Positions 1 to 10,590 of a stretch of DNA of 64,000 nt are shown here, piece by piece; the first letter of the stretch is position 1; every line of letters starts with the position of its first letter. The position numbers and the translations under genes are program-made. Below the pieces are notes generated by a model, which saw only the letters and a program-made list of their open reading frames with translations, was not told the origin of the DNA and ran no database searches. The stretch comes from Caenorhabditis remanei (Eukaryota > Nematoda > Chromadorea > Rhabditida > Rhabditidae). The stretch is from assembly GCF_010183535.1 (NCBI RefSeq), contig NC_071330.1, forward strand, positions 8,971,717-9,035,716, written 5' to 3'.

Positions 1-11
1 TCGCTGAAAAA

Positions 12-770
12 TAGAGTAACGTGTCGACCAAATTTTCGATGATTTTTGAATCGATAGTTGAAGGATAACGGTCGATAGGTGATCGAGTCGATGATCAGAA
101 AATGAATCGCGACTCGAAGATAATCAAAAAGTCATGATTATCGTCTCAAAATTATCGATGACTATCGACGATCATGATCACTGGTGATTATCGATAATTT
201 TTCGACCAGCGATTATCGATAGTCGGTCGACGATTAATCGTCGATAATGAGCAAAAATAAAAGACTCCGGAAATGGTTTTAAATGGCTCAAACTGGTCAC
301 AATTAGTGTTTTAATAGATTTCTGAAGCTACTCTATCAATTTACACCAAGAAAAACATTTTTAAACGAAATTATTTTTCCTTTTTTTTTGAAAAATTTGA
401 AAAAAAAAATTCTCTCATTTTTTATTTATTTTTTTTGATGGAATCAATGGAGGACTCTTACAAGACTATCAAAACACCATTTTTGACTAGTTTGAACCAT
501 TTAAAACCGTTTCCGGACTCTTTTATTTTTGCTCATAATCGTCCACCGACTATCGATAATCGCCGGTCGATAAATTATCGATAATCATGAGTGATCATGA
601 TCGTCGATAGTCATCGATAATTTTGAGATGATAATCATGACTTTTTGATTATCGTCGAGTCTCGACTCATTTTCTGGTCATCGACTAAACTAAATTTTGA
701 TCAAATCGAAATGATTTTCCCGATTATCGTCGACTCTATCGATGATCATAGCGATCGACACGTTACTCTA
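12..770. mobile_element. Long inverted-repeat (palindromic) element, about 760 bp
   Basis: The two halves are reverse complements over almost their whole length. The outer ends read tagagtaacgtgtcga on the left and its complement on the right, and the inner arms carry the matching tracts around 250-300 and 490-535. The fold centre lies near 390 in A/T homopolymer sequence. The element is unusually rich in ATCGAT-type steps. Each end finishes in TA, which fits a TA target-site duplication of a Tc1/mariner-like non-autonomous element, but that class is inferred. No coding capacity is seen. Confidence 0.85.
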
Positions 771-956
771 CTGGAAAATGAAACGGCTTATTATATCGCT
801 TGCGCGTAAAATTTGAGACTGAGTCTGCAGCACAATCACTGGTAATTGCGTACGAAACGCGTTTAAACGCTCTACTCCACGGTGAAATTATTACCGAGAA
901 TTGAATTGCAAAAGGGAGAATTTGCAAAAGTGAAATTTTTCATATTTAAATAGACA

Positions 957-1377
957 TATTATCGGAATAAAAAAGTTCCGACATTTTTTACCGACGCGCA
1001 AGAGTCGCGGTACTGGTAGATCAGAAACGCCCACTCATCATAAACATTTCTTCTGCAAAATCAGGGCACGGTTTCATTGAATTCGCGGGTGAAGTTTTGT
1101 TTAAAAATACCATTTTTTAAATAAAATTTGACCTATTTCCCTTAAAATTTCATTTCCACCATGAAGTTTGAGGAAAAAAGATCAAATTTTAAAGGAAATA
1201 GGTCAAATTTTATTTAAAAAGTGGTATTTTTAAACAAAACTTCACCCGCGAATTCAATGAAACCGTGCCCTGATTTTGCAGAAGAAATGTTTATGATGAG
1301 TGGGCGTTTCTGATCTACCAGTACCGCGACTCTTGCGCGTCGGTAAAAAATGTCGGAACTTTTTTATTCCGATAATA
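957..1377. mobile_element. Inverted-repeat element, about 420 bp
   Basis: Near-perfect palindrome. The left end begins tattatcggaataaaaaagt and the right end is its complement, finishing at 1377. The arms meet in a short A/T-rich loop near 1150-1190. It looks like a MITE or fold-back element. It has no open frame of interest; the 64-codon frame across it is only the palindrome being read. It lies downstream of rpn-3, beyond its 3' end. Confidence 0.85.
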
Positions 1378-1597
1378 AATAGTTCCATGATACACAGATG
1401 AGTTTCCGCCGACTGTTTCACGCAATGAAAGAAAACTTGATAGAACAAATCCGTTAAAAGTTCATTCGGGTTGAGGAGTAGACAGGATTCTCAGGCCAAA
1501 GCGAGAGAAAATTCAAATAAAATACACAAACATTATTTACGGGGAGACACGTTCCAATGCATTGTTCAGAATAAATTAAAAAAGGGGTCCGAGTAAT

Positions 1598-4454
1598 CTA
1601 GAAGTCGTCCTCGTCTTCATCAGCTAGCTCTTTGGCAAATTCCATCTCTTGCTGCTCTCGCTCACGGGCTTGCTCAATCGTTTCGACGGCAATCTTCTTC
1701 TTTGGTGGATATCTGAGAGCTTTGACAGCCTGGTTATGCAATTCAAGACAATAGCGAATGCGAGTATCGAAATGAGCTTGAGGTTCTGATGTACGATAGA
1801 TGTCAGCTGTCTCAGAACTTTGCATGTATCTTGGTCCATCACGGACATCAGATGTTATGACAGCATCAATAGCTCCATCAGCAATAGCCTTGGCTACCTG
1901 GAATATTCAATATTAAAAATGAAACAATGAAGTGTAAACATACAATGTATTCTGTCTCGGTCTCATTAGTCATGTATAACTTCTTGGCGATGTCTTTGAT
2001 GTAAATTCTTGAATATGCCAGAGAGATTTGCTTGATGGCAGTCTTGATAACGTTTTGACGAAGACGAACGATCAGTGTCAGTGTGTCATCGGCCTCGAAC
2101 TGACCTTTGTACTGCTCCAAATTTCGATTGAAACGAGCAACATCTCCATCACGAACTCCACGACTCAGATCCAGGTAGTGGGCTAGGCACTTGCGATAAA
2201 TTGGTTGACGAAACACGCTACGATCGGGAATTTCACCTTGAAGTAGACCGATAACAACAACCCATTTTTGAACAGCTTGCTTGAAGCCAATAGCTCCTTC
2301 TTGAGGAGCTTTTCTTTGAGCCTGAAGGAAATATCCAGCCGCGGAATTATAATCAAGTTGCAGAGCCTTTATACGTCCTTGATAATACATGTACCGAGCG
2401 AGATCGTTGTTTGACGCGTTTTCTGGGAAAGCCACCTTCGATACAAGATGAGCAGCTGACTGGTACTGACGATTAATCAGATAGCAGCGCAAGAGCCAGC
2501 AGATGAGAACTGCTTGAGATTCGTTGAAATGGCGAAGGGTCGCGGTACGAAGACGAGAGTTCAGAAAACCTTGAAGATCGAAAAGACGGCCTTCACGTTC
2601 GTAGATAACACATAAAAAGTACAGTGTTTTAGCCGCGAATCCATCTAGTGTGCGCTTGTCTGTTTGGTAAACTGAAAAATGAATGTATTGATATAAGACG
2701 GTTGAAATTTCAAAATTTTTTGCTAGCGAATTAAAAAATAGATTTCTGTAAATAATCTGTACTGAAAGTACAATATTTCCGTGATGTTGAACGATTATGC
2801 AATAAACTGGCAATTGCTAGAAAAAGTTGCACGTGAAGCACAGAGTTTTCTCACTTTGATCTGTTCACGTCATTTTCTGTTCTTTTTTTAAAGTTTGTTC
2901 AAAAGTACAGAATCGGTATTGATACCAAGAAATTCCTTCAGATTCGGTATGCATACCGATTCTGTACTCTGCATAAAAGGTCACGTGAAAAAAAGATTTC
3001 TCCAAGTTTATTCAAAAGTACAGAATCGGTATCGATACCGATTCTGTACCAAACAACAATTCTGTATAAAAGGTCACGTGAAATATTGAAAATCCACAGT
3101 TTCGATGTGTCAAATTTTATTTATAATATTTTCGTTTACGTGGATTCAAATCTGATGTTCATTGAGTGGTCAAAATGACAAAAATGACAATTTTCGATGA
3201 ATAATCACCTAGATTTCGTTATTCGATTTTGATCAACTTCACTTTTTCTTACTTTAGAAGGAAACACTTTAAAACCTTTTTTGCAATGTTCATTAACACA
3301 AACTTTTTCATGTTATTGAATAAGAAAGTGTGTTGTTGATCAAAATCGAATAACGAAATCTAGGTGATTATTCATCGAAAATTGTCATTTTTGTCATTTT
3401 GACCACTCAATGAACATCAGATTTGAATCCACGTAAACGAAAATATCATAAATAAAATTTGACACATCGAAACTGTGGATTTTCAATATTTCACGTGACC
3501 TTTTATACAGAATTGTTGTTTGGTACAGAATCGGTATCGATACCGATTCTGTACTTTTGAATAAACTTGGAGAAATCTTTTTTTCACGTGACCTTTTATG
3601 CAGAGTACAGAATCGGTATGCATACCGAATCTGAAGGAATTTCTTGGTACAGAATCGGTATTGATACCGATTCTGTACTTTTGAACAAACTTTGAAAAAA
3701 GAACAGAAAATGACGTGAACAGATCAAAGTGAAGCAAATTTGTTCTACATCATGATTTTTCACACATTTTTGAACGAAGTCTAAAACTAAAAAATAAATA
3801 TGTACTAGTACAAAATCTCTCAATTTTTAAGGAAATAAGTTTGTGAGCAAGAAATTTTGAAATTTCGACCGTCTTATATATTTCTTTGAAAAATGAAGAA
3901 ACTTAAACGTACTGTATGTGAGCTGCTGTTCACCAAGTCCAAGTGCTTCTGCATGTCTCTTCTGAGCATAGAGATGAAGCAACACTAGTAGGCGTAAGTA
4001 GCAATCAGACTCCGGAGATGAAAACACTGGCTTAACTCCCTTTTTAGGCGATCTGTTTTTTGGTACCGAAGTGTCCATTGGCTGAGCCTCAGTTTCTGCT
4101 GGTGGAGGCGTGTAGCGTAGAAACTTCAGAAGATTTTCGCTGTATTGCGGATCACTGCTCAAATGCGAAGTTAAAAGCTTGTGAAGAACAATATCATTCA
4201 GTTGTTTGCGTGTTTTTGTCAACACTTGCAACACACGAGTAATCAAATGCTCTTCGCCTTTATCCAAAGCAGCCAACTGCTCTTTGATATCTGAAAATGA
4301 ATTTTTTTTAATTTTCACATACGAACAGAAAATTCTCACTTTCAACTGCAATGGCATTAACATCTTTGACCGGTTCTTCCTTCTCTTGAGTTTCTTGTTT
4401 GACTTCATCTACTTCCATTTTCTCAACGGCGGTTTCTCCAGCTTTCGGCGGCAT
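1598..4454 (-). CDS. rpn-3: 26S proteasome regulatory subunit RPN3 (PSMD3 orthologue)
   Basis: Lid subunit of the 26S proteasome regulatory particle. Exons: 4454-4340, 4290-3913, 2671-1944, 1897-1598 (506 residues). The N-terminus (MPPKAGETAVEKMEVDEVK) is acidic and low-complexity. Helical repeats and a PCI domain follow; segments such as RTATLRHF, RKAPQ, GEIPDR and LIVRLRQNVIKT match the family, and the end is the conserved acidic EFAKELADEDEDDF tail. The start is preceded by an acceptor (tttccag then gatc), so the message is probably trans-spliced. The 1,241-bp second intron holds a large inverted repeat and is far longer than the 46- and 49-bp introns beside it. The gene diverges from hsp-110. 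Product certain; symbol from recognition of the orthologue. Confidence 0.95.
2851..3732. repeat. 880-bp inverted repeat with nested palindromes inside the rpn-3 intron
   Basis: The arms begin tcactttgatctgttcacgt and end in the exact complement, folding near 3290. Each arm contains several copies of a unit related to gtacagaatcggtat, mostly arranged as short palindromes. One 32-bp palindrome at 3018-3049 is perfect. Each unit is followed by a tract containing aaggtcacgtga, giving four CACGTG hexamers in the element (2982, 3075, 3492, 3585); a fifth lies just outside at 2830. Looks like a non-autonomous transposon built of internal repeats. Confidence 0.85.
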
Positions 4455-4682
4455 GATCCTGGAAATATGACAAATTAAAAAGCTTTCATAATGCATTAAT
4501 ATCACTAGAATTCAACTGTAAGCAACATCACGAAAGTTAAAGGTTTACAGAGGAGTGAAAGACACGCAAAGGAGTGAAAAACCGGGAAAACAAAAATGAT
4601 GACTTGAAAAATTCTTCCACTTCGCACTTTCGCTCTATCGCACTAGCCAAAAGCGAGGGTCTCGCCCCGACTTGCTAGACTT

Positions 4683-4695
4683 TTCTTGAATATTC
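4683..4695 (+). promoter_or_regulatory. Heat-shock element (three alternating units)
   Basis: TTC-tt-GAA-ta-TTC: three inverted nTTCn/nGAAn units at exact 5-bp spacing, the canonical HSF-1 binding array. It lies about 220 bp before the hsp-110 start codon and about 230 bp before that of the divergent rpn-3. Binding is inferred from the consensus. Confidence 0.7.
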
Positions 4696-4797
4696 TGTGC
4701 TCCTTTAAACATTATTGTGAGGAAGTACGCCTAGACACGCCTTTTTCGGTCGTTTTCTGCTGTTTTCTCATTTTTAGTGCTCATTGCTAACAGTGTT

Positions 4798-4815
4798 TTC
4801 TCGAAGTTTCTAGAA
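4798..4815 (+). promoter_or_regulatory. Heat-shock element (four alternating units, perfect)
   Basis: TTC-tc-GAA-gt-TTC-ta-GAA: four perfectly spaced alternating units, about 100 bp upstream of the hsp-110 start codon. This is a textbook high-affinity HSF-1 site in the expected place for an Hsp110 gene. The same 460-bp interval is the promoter of the divergently transcribed proteasome gene rpn-3. Confidence 0.85.
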
Positions 4816-4915
4816 ACTCGTTGATTTGCTTATATAGTCATATTAGTTATTAGAATTTCTTTTTTTAACAGTTTATCATATTGCTATAATTTCAGCGCCC
4901 TTGCTACCAAGAAAA

Positions 4916-7445
4916 ATGTCGGTTCTCGGATTCGACATCGGTAATCTCAACTGCTATATTGGTGTTGCACGCCAAGGAGGAATTGAGGTTATCACAAATG
5001 ACTATTCTTTGCATGCCACTCCGTAAGTTGAACGTATTTTTAAAGTTTTGTATTTAAAAACAATTCATTTACAGTGCTTGCGTGTCTTTTGGACCGAAAG
5101 ATCGATCAATGGGAGTTGCAGCTCGACAAGCTGTTAACACAAACATCAAGAACACTGTTATTAACTTCAAGCATTTGGTTGGACGCAAGTTCAGTGATCC
5201 TGTCGCACAACGCTTCATTCCATTTATCCCGTGCAAAGTTGTTCAACTCCCTAATGATGATATTGGAATTCAAGTCAGCTACCTTGGAGAGCCGCAGACT
5301 TTTACACCAGAGCAAGTACTTGCTGCTCTCCTCACAAAGCTCCGTACTATCGTTGAATCTCAATTGACCGATGTCAGAAAAGTTTCCGACTGCGTCCTTG
5401 CAGTCCCATCATATTTCACTGATGTCCAAAGACGGGCTGTGCTCTCTGCCATTCAGTATGCTGGGTTGAACTCACTTCGTATCATCAATGAAACAACTGC
5501 TATCGCTTTGGCATACGGTATCTACAAGCAGGATCTCCCAGAAGAGAAGGAAAAATCGCGCAATGTAGTTTTCCTCGATATTGGACATTCTTCTACCCAA
5601 GCATCGTTGGTTTGTTTTAACCGTGGAAATTTGCAAATGGTCAACACCACATACGATCTGGAAGCTGGTGGTCTTTGGTTCGATGCTCTCATCCGCGAGT
5701 CTTTCAGAAACGAGTTCAAAACTAAATACGGTAAGCTCTTTTTTCTAAAAAAAAAAAAAAGTTATGTAATTTATTTTAACAGGAATCGATGCCGCCACTT
5801 CGCCACGCCCATGGCTTCGTCTTCTGGATGAATGTGAACGCGTGAAGAAACAAATGTCTGCAAACCAAACACCAATTCCTCTTAATATTGAATGTTTCAT
5901 GGAAGATAAAGATGTAACCGGCAAAATGCAACGCCAAGAATTCGAGTCGCTCGCTGCTCCAATTTTCAATCGTATTAAGAAAGTTCTTGTTGACTTGTTC
6001 ACCGATGACGTTGCTATCAAACCGGAAGATGTAGAGGAGATCGAGATTGTCGGAGGATCTTCGAGAATCCCAATGATCAGACAAATTGTGAAGGAGCTTT
6101 TCGGTAAGGAGCCAAAGACCACAATGAATCAAGATGAGGCTGTGGCTCGCGGAGCTGCTATGCAGTGTGCTATCCTCTCTCCAACCTTCCGTGTTCGTGA
6201 GTTTGCTATCAAAGATTCGCAACCTTACCGCATTCGACTCAGCTGGAACGGATCTGGAGACAATGGAGGGTAAGAACTGGTTCCTTTTAAAGTAATGTAA
6301 TAATCATCAATATTTCAGTGAAAGCGACGTATTCGCTCCACGCGACGAAGTTCCGTTTTCTAAACTTGTCTCTCTTCTTCGTAGTGGCCCGTTCCAAGTG
6401 GACGCTCACTATGCACAACCGAACGTGGTTCCCCATAACCAAGTTCACATCGGATCTTGGAAAGTAAACGGGGCTCGTCCAGCAGCCGACGGATCTAACC
6501 AGAAAGTTAAAGTCAAAGTTCGTGTCAATCCAGATGGAGTTTTCACCATCACTTCAGCTGTTATGTACGAGCCAAAACTTGTTGAAGAAGCACCTGTAGA
6601 GCCAATGGAAGTTGATGGAAACACCAACTCCGAGGCTCCACCAACAGAGCCACAAGAACCTGTCAAGAAGATTAAGTTAGTTCCGATTGATTTGGAGGTT
6701 ATTGAGTCGATTCCGGTTACTTATGATGTTCAAAAGTTTCAACAACTCGAGCATCAAATGCAAGCTGCTGATGCTAAAGAAAAAGACAAGGCTGATGCGA
6801 AGAACTCACTCGAGGAGTACGTTTACGAAATGCGTGAAAAGCTTTCTGAGCAATACGCCGATTTCATCACTCCAGCTTCGGCTGAGGAGTTCCGTTCAAC
6901 TCTTACCTCAACAGAAGACTGGCTCTACGATGAGGGCGAAGATGCTGAACGTGATGTTTACGAGAAGAGGCTTTATGAATTGAAAACCATCGGAACTCCT
7001 GTTGTGGAGCGCTACCGTGAGTTTGAGACCAGAAAGCCTGCATTTGATTCGTTCGATCAATCTATTTTGCGTGTTCGACGTGCATATGAGGATTACGCCA
7101 ATGGTGGTCCAACGTATGCCCATCTCGATAGCAAAGAAATGGAGAAAGTAATCAATGCCATCGAAGATAAGAAGAAGTGGCTTGATGAGGCTCGTCACAA
7201 ACAAGATACTCGGTCCAAGACTGATGCCCCGGTTGTCTTCACTGAGGAAATCAATCAAAATAAGAATGTAAGACGATTCTGACAGATTTTTTAATTGAAA
7301 GTTTTTTCAGGCTTTTGAAAACATCGTTAACCCAATTCTCAACAAGAAGAAACCAGCTGCGCCAGCCCCACCAAAGAAAGAAGAGCCTCAACCAGCCGCC
7401 GGAGATCAGCCACAATCTCAGCCAGGAGAAATGGATGTCGATTAG
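4916..7445 (+). CDS. hsp-110: Hsp110-family chaperone (Hsp70 superfamily nucleotide exchange factor)
   Basis: Cytosolic Hsp110: nucleotide exchange factor for Hsp70 and co-chaperone in disaggregation. Exons: 4916-5022, 5075-5730, 5783-6269, 6319-7267, 7311-7445 (777 residues). The N-terminus is an actin-fold ATPase ([10 protein letters not shown], then [12 protein letters not shown] and the [13 protein letters not shown] phosphate-binding segment). A substrate-binding beta domain follows, then the long acidic insert typical of Hsp110 (EPMEVDGNT...) and a helical C-terminal region ending EMDVD. The start lies 20 bp after an aatttcag acceptor, so SL1 trans-splicing is likely. Two heat-shock elements lie upstream. 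A polyadenylation signal (aataaa) is at 7498. Family assignment certain. Confidence 0.95.
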
Positions 7446-8276
7446 ATCTCTGAACTCCCCCATCACTTTTCCTATCAATGATAACCTCAAATGTTTGAAT
7501 AAATACCTGTTTTCATCCGTTTACGTGATTCCTAGTGTGTGCCCCATTGTGTTATCGATTACTATGTCAATTTAGTAAGATCTCGAATCGAACACTTTTG
7601 TTTCCGTCCCGCATACTAGACAATTTTATGGTCCGGTTGTTAAATTTAAATTTAAAATATTTTATTTATTTCCCCCTATCAATCTGATGTTATATTTTTA
7701 AAAATCCATTTTTAGTTTAGTCGATAAAGAATATTTTGCACCTGAAAAATAAATTCTTTCAAATAATCGGAAAACTGTTTTAGTTGTTTGCGGTCCAGTG
7801 ATATCAAATTTTGCAAAGTTAGACCGTATGTTACCGGCAATATGCAATCTAATGGGACTATTCACTCCGGAAAACGTTTTTTTTACAGGAGGTGAATAAT
7901 AATAGTGAATATATTAAAGCTAAAAATCTCTGTCACGTTCAATTCACTTCAAAAAAGTAAATTAAAGTTTTTAAACTAAAATTCAAAAATCCTCACTTTT
8001 CGATTTCATCAAACATATTTCGATTCTTCTGGCTGGCCGAATATTTCTGGCCTAGCAAACGTGTGGCCGAGACACCGTGGAGGGTACTCGCTTTTATTGA
8101 GGCTTCTTTCTCTTGAACTGAAAATTTCTGTTTCGTTGGATACACGAAGTTATTTTCTAGTTTTAGTTTATATTTAGTTTTCTTTTTTCGCAAATCTTAC
8201 TTCACGACGGCCTGATATATCTTTGATTTTTTTAAATACTGAATGCTTTGTATCTAAATTTTTTTTCAAGAAAACG
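7446..8276. other. Intergenic spacer between hsp-110 and ufbp-1
   Basis: About 830 bp holding the hsp-110 3' UTR (aataaa at 7498) and the ufbp-1 promoter. Around 8025-8100 there is a G/C-richer tract with repeated ggcc-containing words (ctggctggccgaat, tggcctagcaa, gtggccgagac) that resembles a dispersed repeat fragment. A 66-codon frame crosses it on the minus strand, but I do not believe it is a gene. No RNA gene seen. Confidence 0.5.
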
Positions 8277-9550
8277 ATGGATTCAAATCAAGGAAAATCG
8301 TCCACAGATTCGCCTTATAGTTATGGTGGATCAAAAAATGAAAGTCTGGATCCACTTCTGATCGGATCGGTTTCAGTACTTGTCCTGGCGTAAGTTGTTT
8401 GAAAAGGTCTCTTTCTTGCTCTTTCTGATGATCTATGTTATGTTCAGATATTAGTTACTGCTGAAAAAAACTATTGTTAATAATTTCGAAATTGAGTTTT
8501 CAGATTGACCGTGATTATCTGGCGTCTTCTTAAATTACAATGGGATGAGAAAGCAGCTCGTCAGAGGACAGATTTGTTATTGGCAATGAATGAAGGAGCT
8601 GAGGATAGAAGAGGTGCCAATGGTATGTGTCCTAATCATTGTGAAGTTTTATTCAAATCCAGATTTGTTTCAGTAGCTGGAGGGATGCGTAGAAATGCTA
8701 GACGTCGTATTAATCGCGACGAGCAAGAAGACGGTTTCGTCAATCATATGCTAAACGATGATGACGAGATGGAAGATGGAGAAGGAGGTGATCAATTTGA
8801 ATATGATGCTGATGGTAAAAAAGTTGGAAAGAGAAAGGCTGCTAAATTGGCAGCGAAAGAAGAAAAACGACAAATGCGAGAATATGAAATAAGAGAACGA
8901 GAAGAACGTAAACGACGTGAGGAAGAACGGGAGAAAAAACGGGATGAAGAAAAAGCAAAAGAAGCTGCTGAAGAGAAGGCTGAAGAGGACCGATTGAAGA
9001 AAGAACGAGAAGAGAAGGAACACAAAGAGCATGAAGAGTATCTGGCTGTAAGTTAGGTTCTGCATACTAATATCAGAAAAAAACACGGGTTTTCAAAAGT
9101 GTTTCAAAATTCTTCCATTGACTTTTTACTTCCAGATGAAAGCTTCTTTTGCTGTTGAAGAAGAGGGAACCGATGCCATTGAAGGAGAAGAAGCTGAAAA
9201 TCTAATTCGTGATTTTGTAGCATATGTTAAAGCTAACAAAGTTGTCAATATCGACGAGCTGTCAGCTCATTTTGGTTTGAAATCAGAAGAAGCCGTAAAT
9301 AGATTGCAGCATTTCATTGGAGAAGGACTCGTTCAAGGAGTTATGGATGACCGTGGAAAATTCATTTATATCTCTGATAAGGAGTTCGCTGCTGGTAAGG
9401 ATATCTGTATACCCATAGTTTAATCTCATGTTAACCTGTTTTCTTTCAGTTGCGAAATTCATAAACCAGCGTGGACGAGTGTCAATTCATGAAATCGCGG
9501 AACAATCGAACCGCCTTATTCGTCTTGAGACACCGATTGCCGCCGAATAA
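8277..9550 (+). CDS. ufbp-1: DDRGK domain protein UFBP1 (UFM1-binding, UFMylation adaptor)
   Basis: ER-membrane component of the UFM1 ligase complex, partner of UFL1. Exons: 8277-8389, 8504-8622, 8674-9047, 9136-9394, 9450-9550 (321 residues). A single N-terminal membrane segment (LIGSVSVLVLALTVIIW, about residues 30-46) is followed by a long charged coiled coil rich in Glu/Lys/Arg. The C-terminal DDRGK/PCI-like domain contains VMDDRGKFIYIS and INQRGRVSIHEIAEQSNRLI, closely matching human DDRGK1. The start codon follows ttttttcaag, a trans-splice-type acceptor. The next gene starts 300 bp downstream on the same strand, so a shared operon is possible. The family call is secure; the symbol is from memory. 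Confidence 0.92.
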
Positions 9551-9850
9551 GAAGATACAGAAAGAAAAGGAAGTGTGTACATAGAAAAACGATAATGACA
9601 CCTGAACGTGGTCACAACTGTTCTAATTTAGTTTCTCGATCGCTTTTCATCTTTCCGTTTGTTCTTTTTGTTTCTGTTTTTCTCGCATCCCATATCATTT
9701 TCATTCATCAATAATAACTAATCCATAAATATTCATTCCAATCTCTTTGTCGTTCTCCCAGTTTTCTTTGAGATAGTGAGGTTTGTGCCCTCCATTATTT
9801 GAATTGATCATCGTCATGTTTACATTCAACCAAATTCATTATAATTCAGG

Positions 9851-10590
9851 ATGTATCAAACTTATCCCCAACAACAACAACAACAGCCAGGCTATATGCC
9901 TCAGCAGCCATCACCTCCAATTATGGGAGCTGGAGCTGGCCCGATTGCTTCCCAGCAACCATTTGGTCAACAACCTCCACAAGCACAACATCAACAGTTT
10001 CAGCCTCAATTTCAACCTTACCAGCAACAACAGTCTACCCAACAATTTGGTCAAGGGGTAAGTAGAGCCGTATAACTAAGGGCAGGAAAAATCTTATTTA
10101 AATTCAGCAACCTCAACAATTTCAACCTCAGCAACCACAGCAACATGTTCCAACACAATCACCACATCCAGACAGAGAGTCTTATCAAACTGTTCTTCCA
10201 TCAACGGTGACCCCAGGATGGAATGATCCTCCACCAATGTTGCCAACCGCTGGTACAACACCAAATCGTCTTAGCAACATGCGAAGAAGGCCTGTGGATC
10301 CGTCAATCACTGTAATTTTCTAAATGAGAGTACACTAATTTTTCAAAATTTTTATAATTTAGGGAAATGTTGGTTACAGAGCTGCACCACAAGCATCGAA
10401 TCCATACGGTGGCGCTTCTCCATATGGTACCACTCAGCAAGATCCTCAACAGTATCAGCAGCAACAACAACACCAGCAGTATCAAGCCTATCAACAGCAA
10501 CAACCACAATACGGACAACAACAGAATCTCCAGCAATATGGTCAACAGTATCCAGGAGGAGGAGCTCCACCTCAACCGCAACATTATTGA
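9851..10590 (+). CDS. Gln/Pro-rich low-complexity protein with a GWNDPP motif
   Basis: Exons: 9851-10057, 10108-10311, 10363-10590 (212 residues), all joined in phase 0. The start codon directly follows an aattcag acceptor. The first and last exons are dominated by Gln, Pro, Tyr and Gly in QQQ and PQQ runs. The middle exon encodes [17 protein letters not shown]; the GWNDPP core is a hallmark of steroid receptor RNA activator protein (SRA1) and of the proline-rich tail of Sec31. No catalytic domain is seen. The third exon ends in its own stop, but its start phase equals that of the exon at 14742 in the next gene, so an alternative long-intron transcript joining the two is conceivable. Function unknown; a role with SEC31/SRA1-like partners is inference. 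Confidence 0.75.

Noticed and set aside
2851..3732. CRISPR-like array from regularly repeated short palindromes
   Set aside because: The repeats are mirrored about one centre, not direct repeats with unique spacers, and the host is clearly a eukaryote.
7993..8193. 66-codon minus-strand frame between hsp-110 and ufbp-1
   Set aside because: It crosses a ggcc-word repeat-like patch, has a Lys-rich random composition and no supporting signals.
8751..9086. Phe/Leu-rich minus-strand frames opposite ufbp-1
   Set aside because: Antisense shadow of the charged coiled-coil of UFBP-1.
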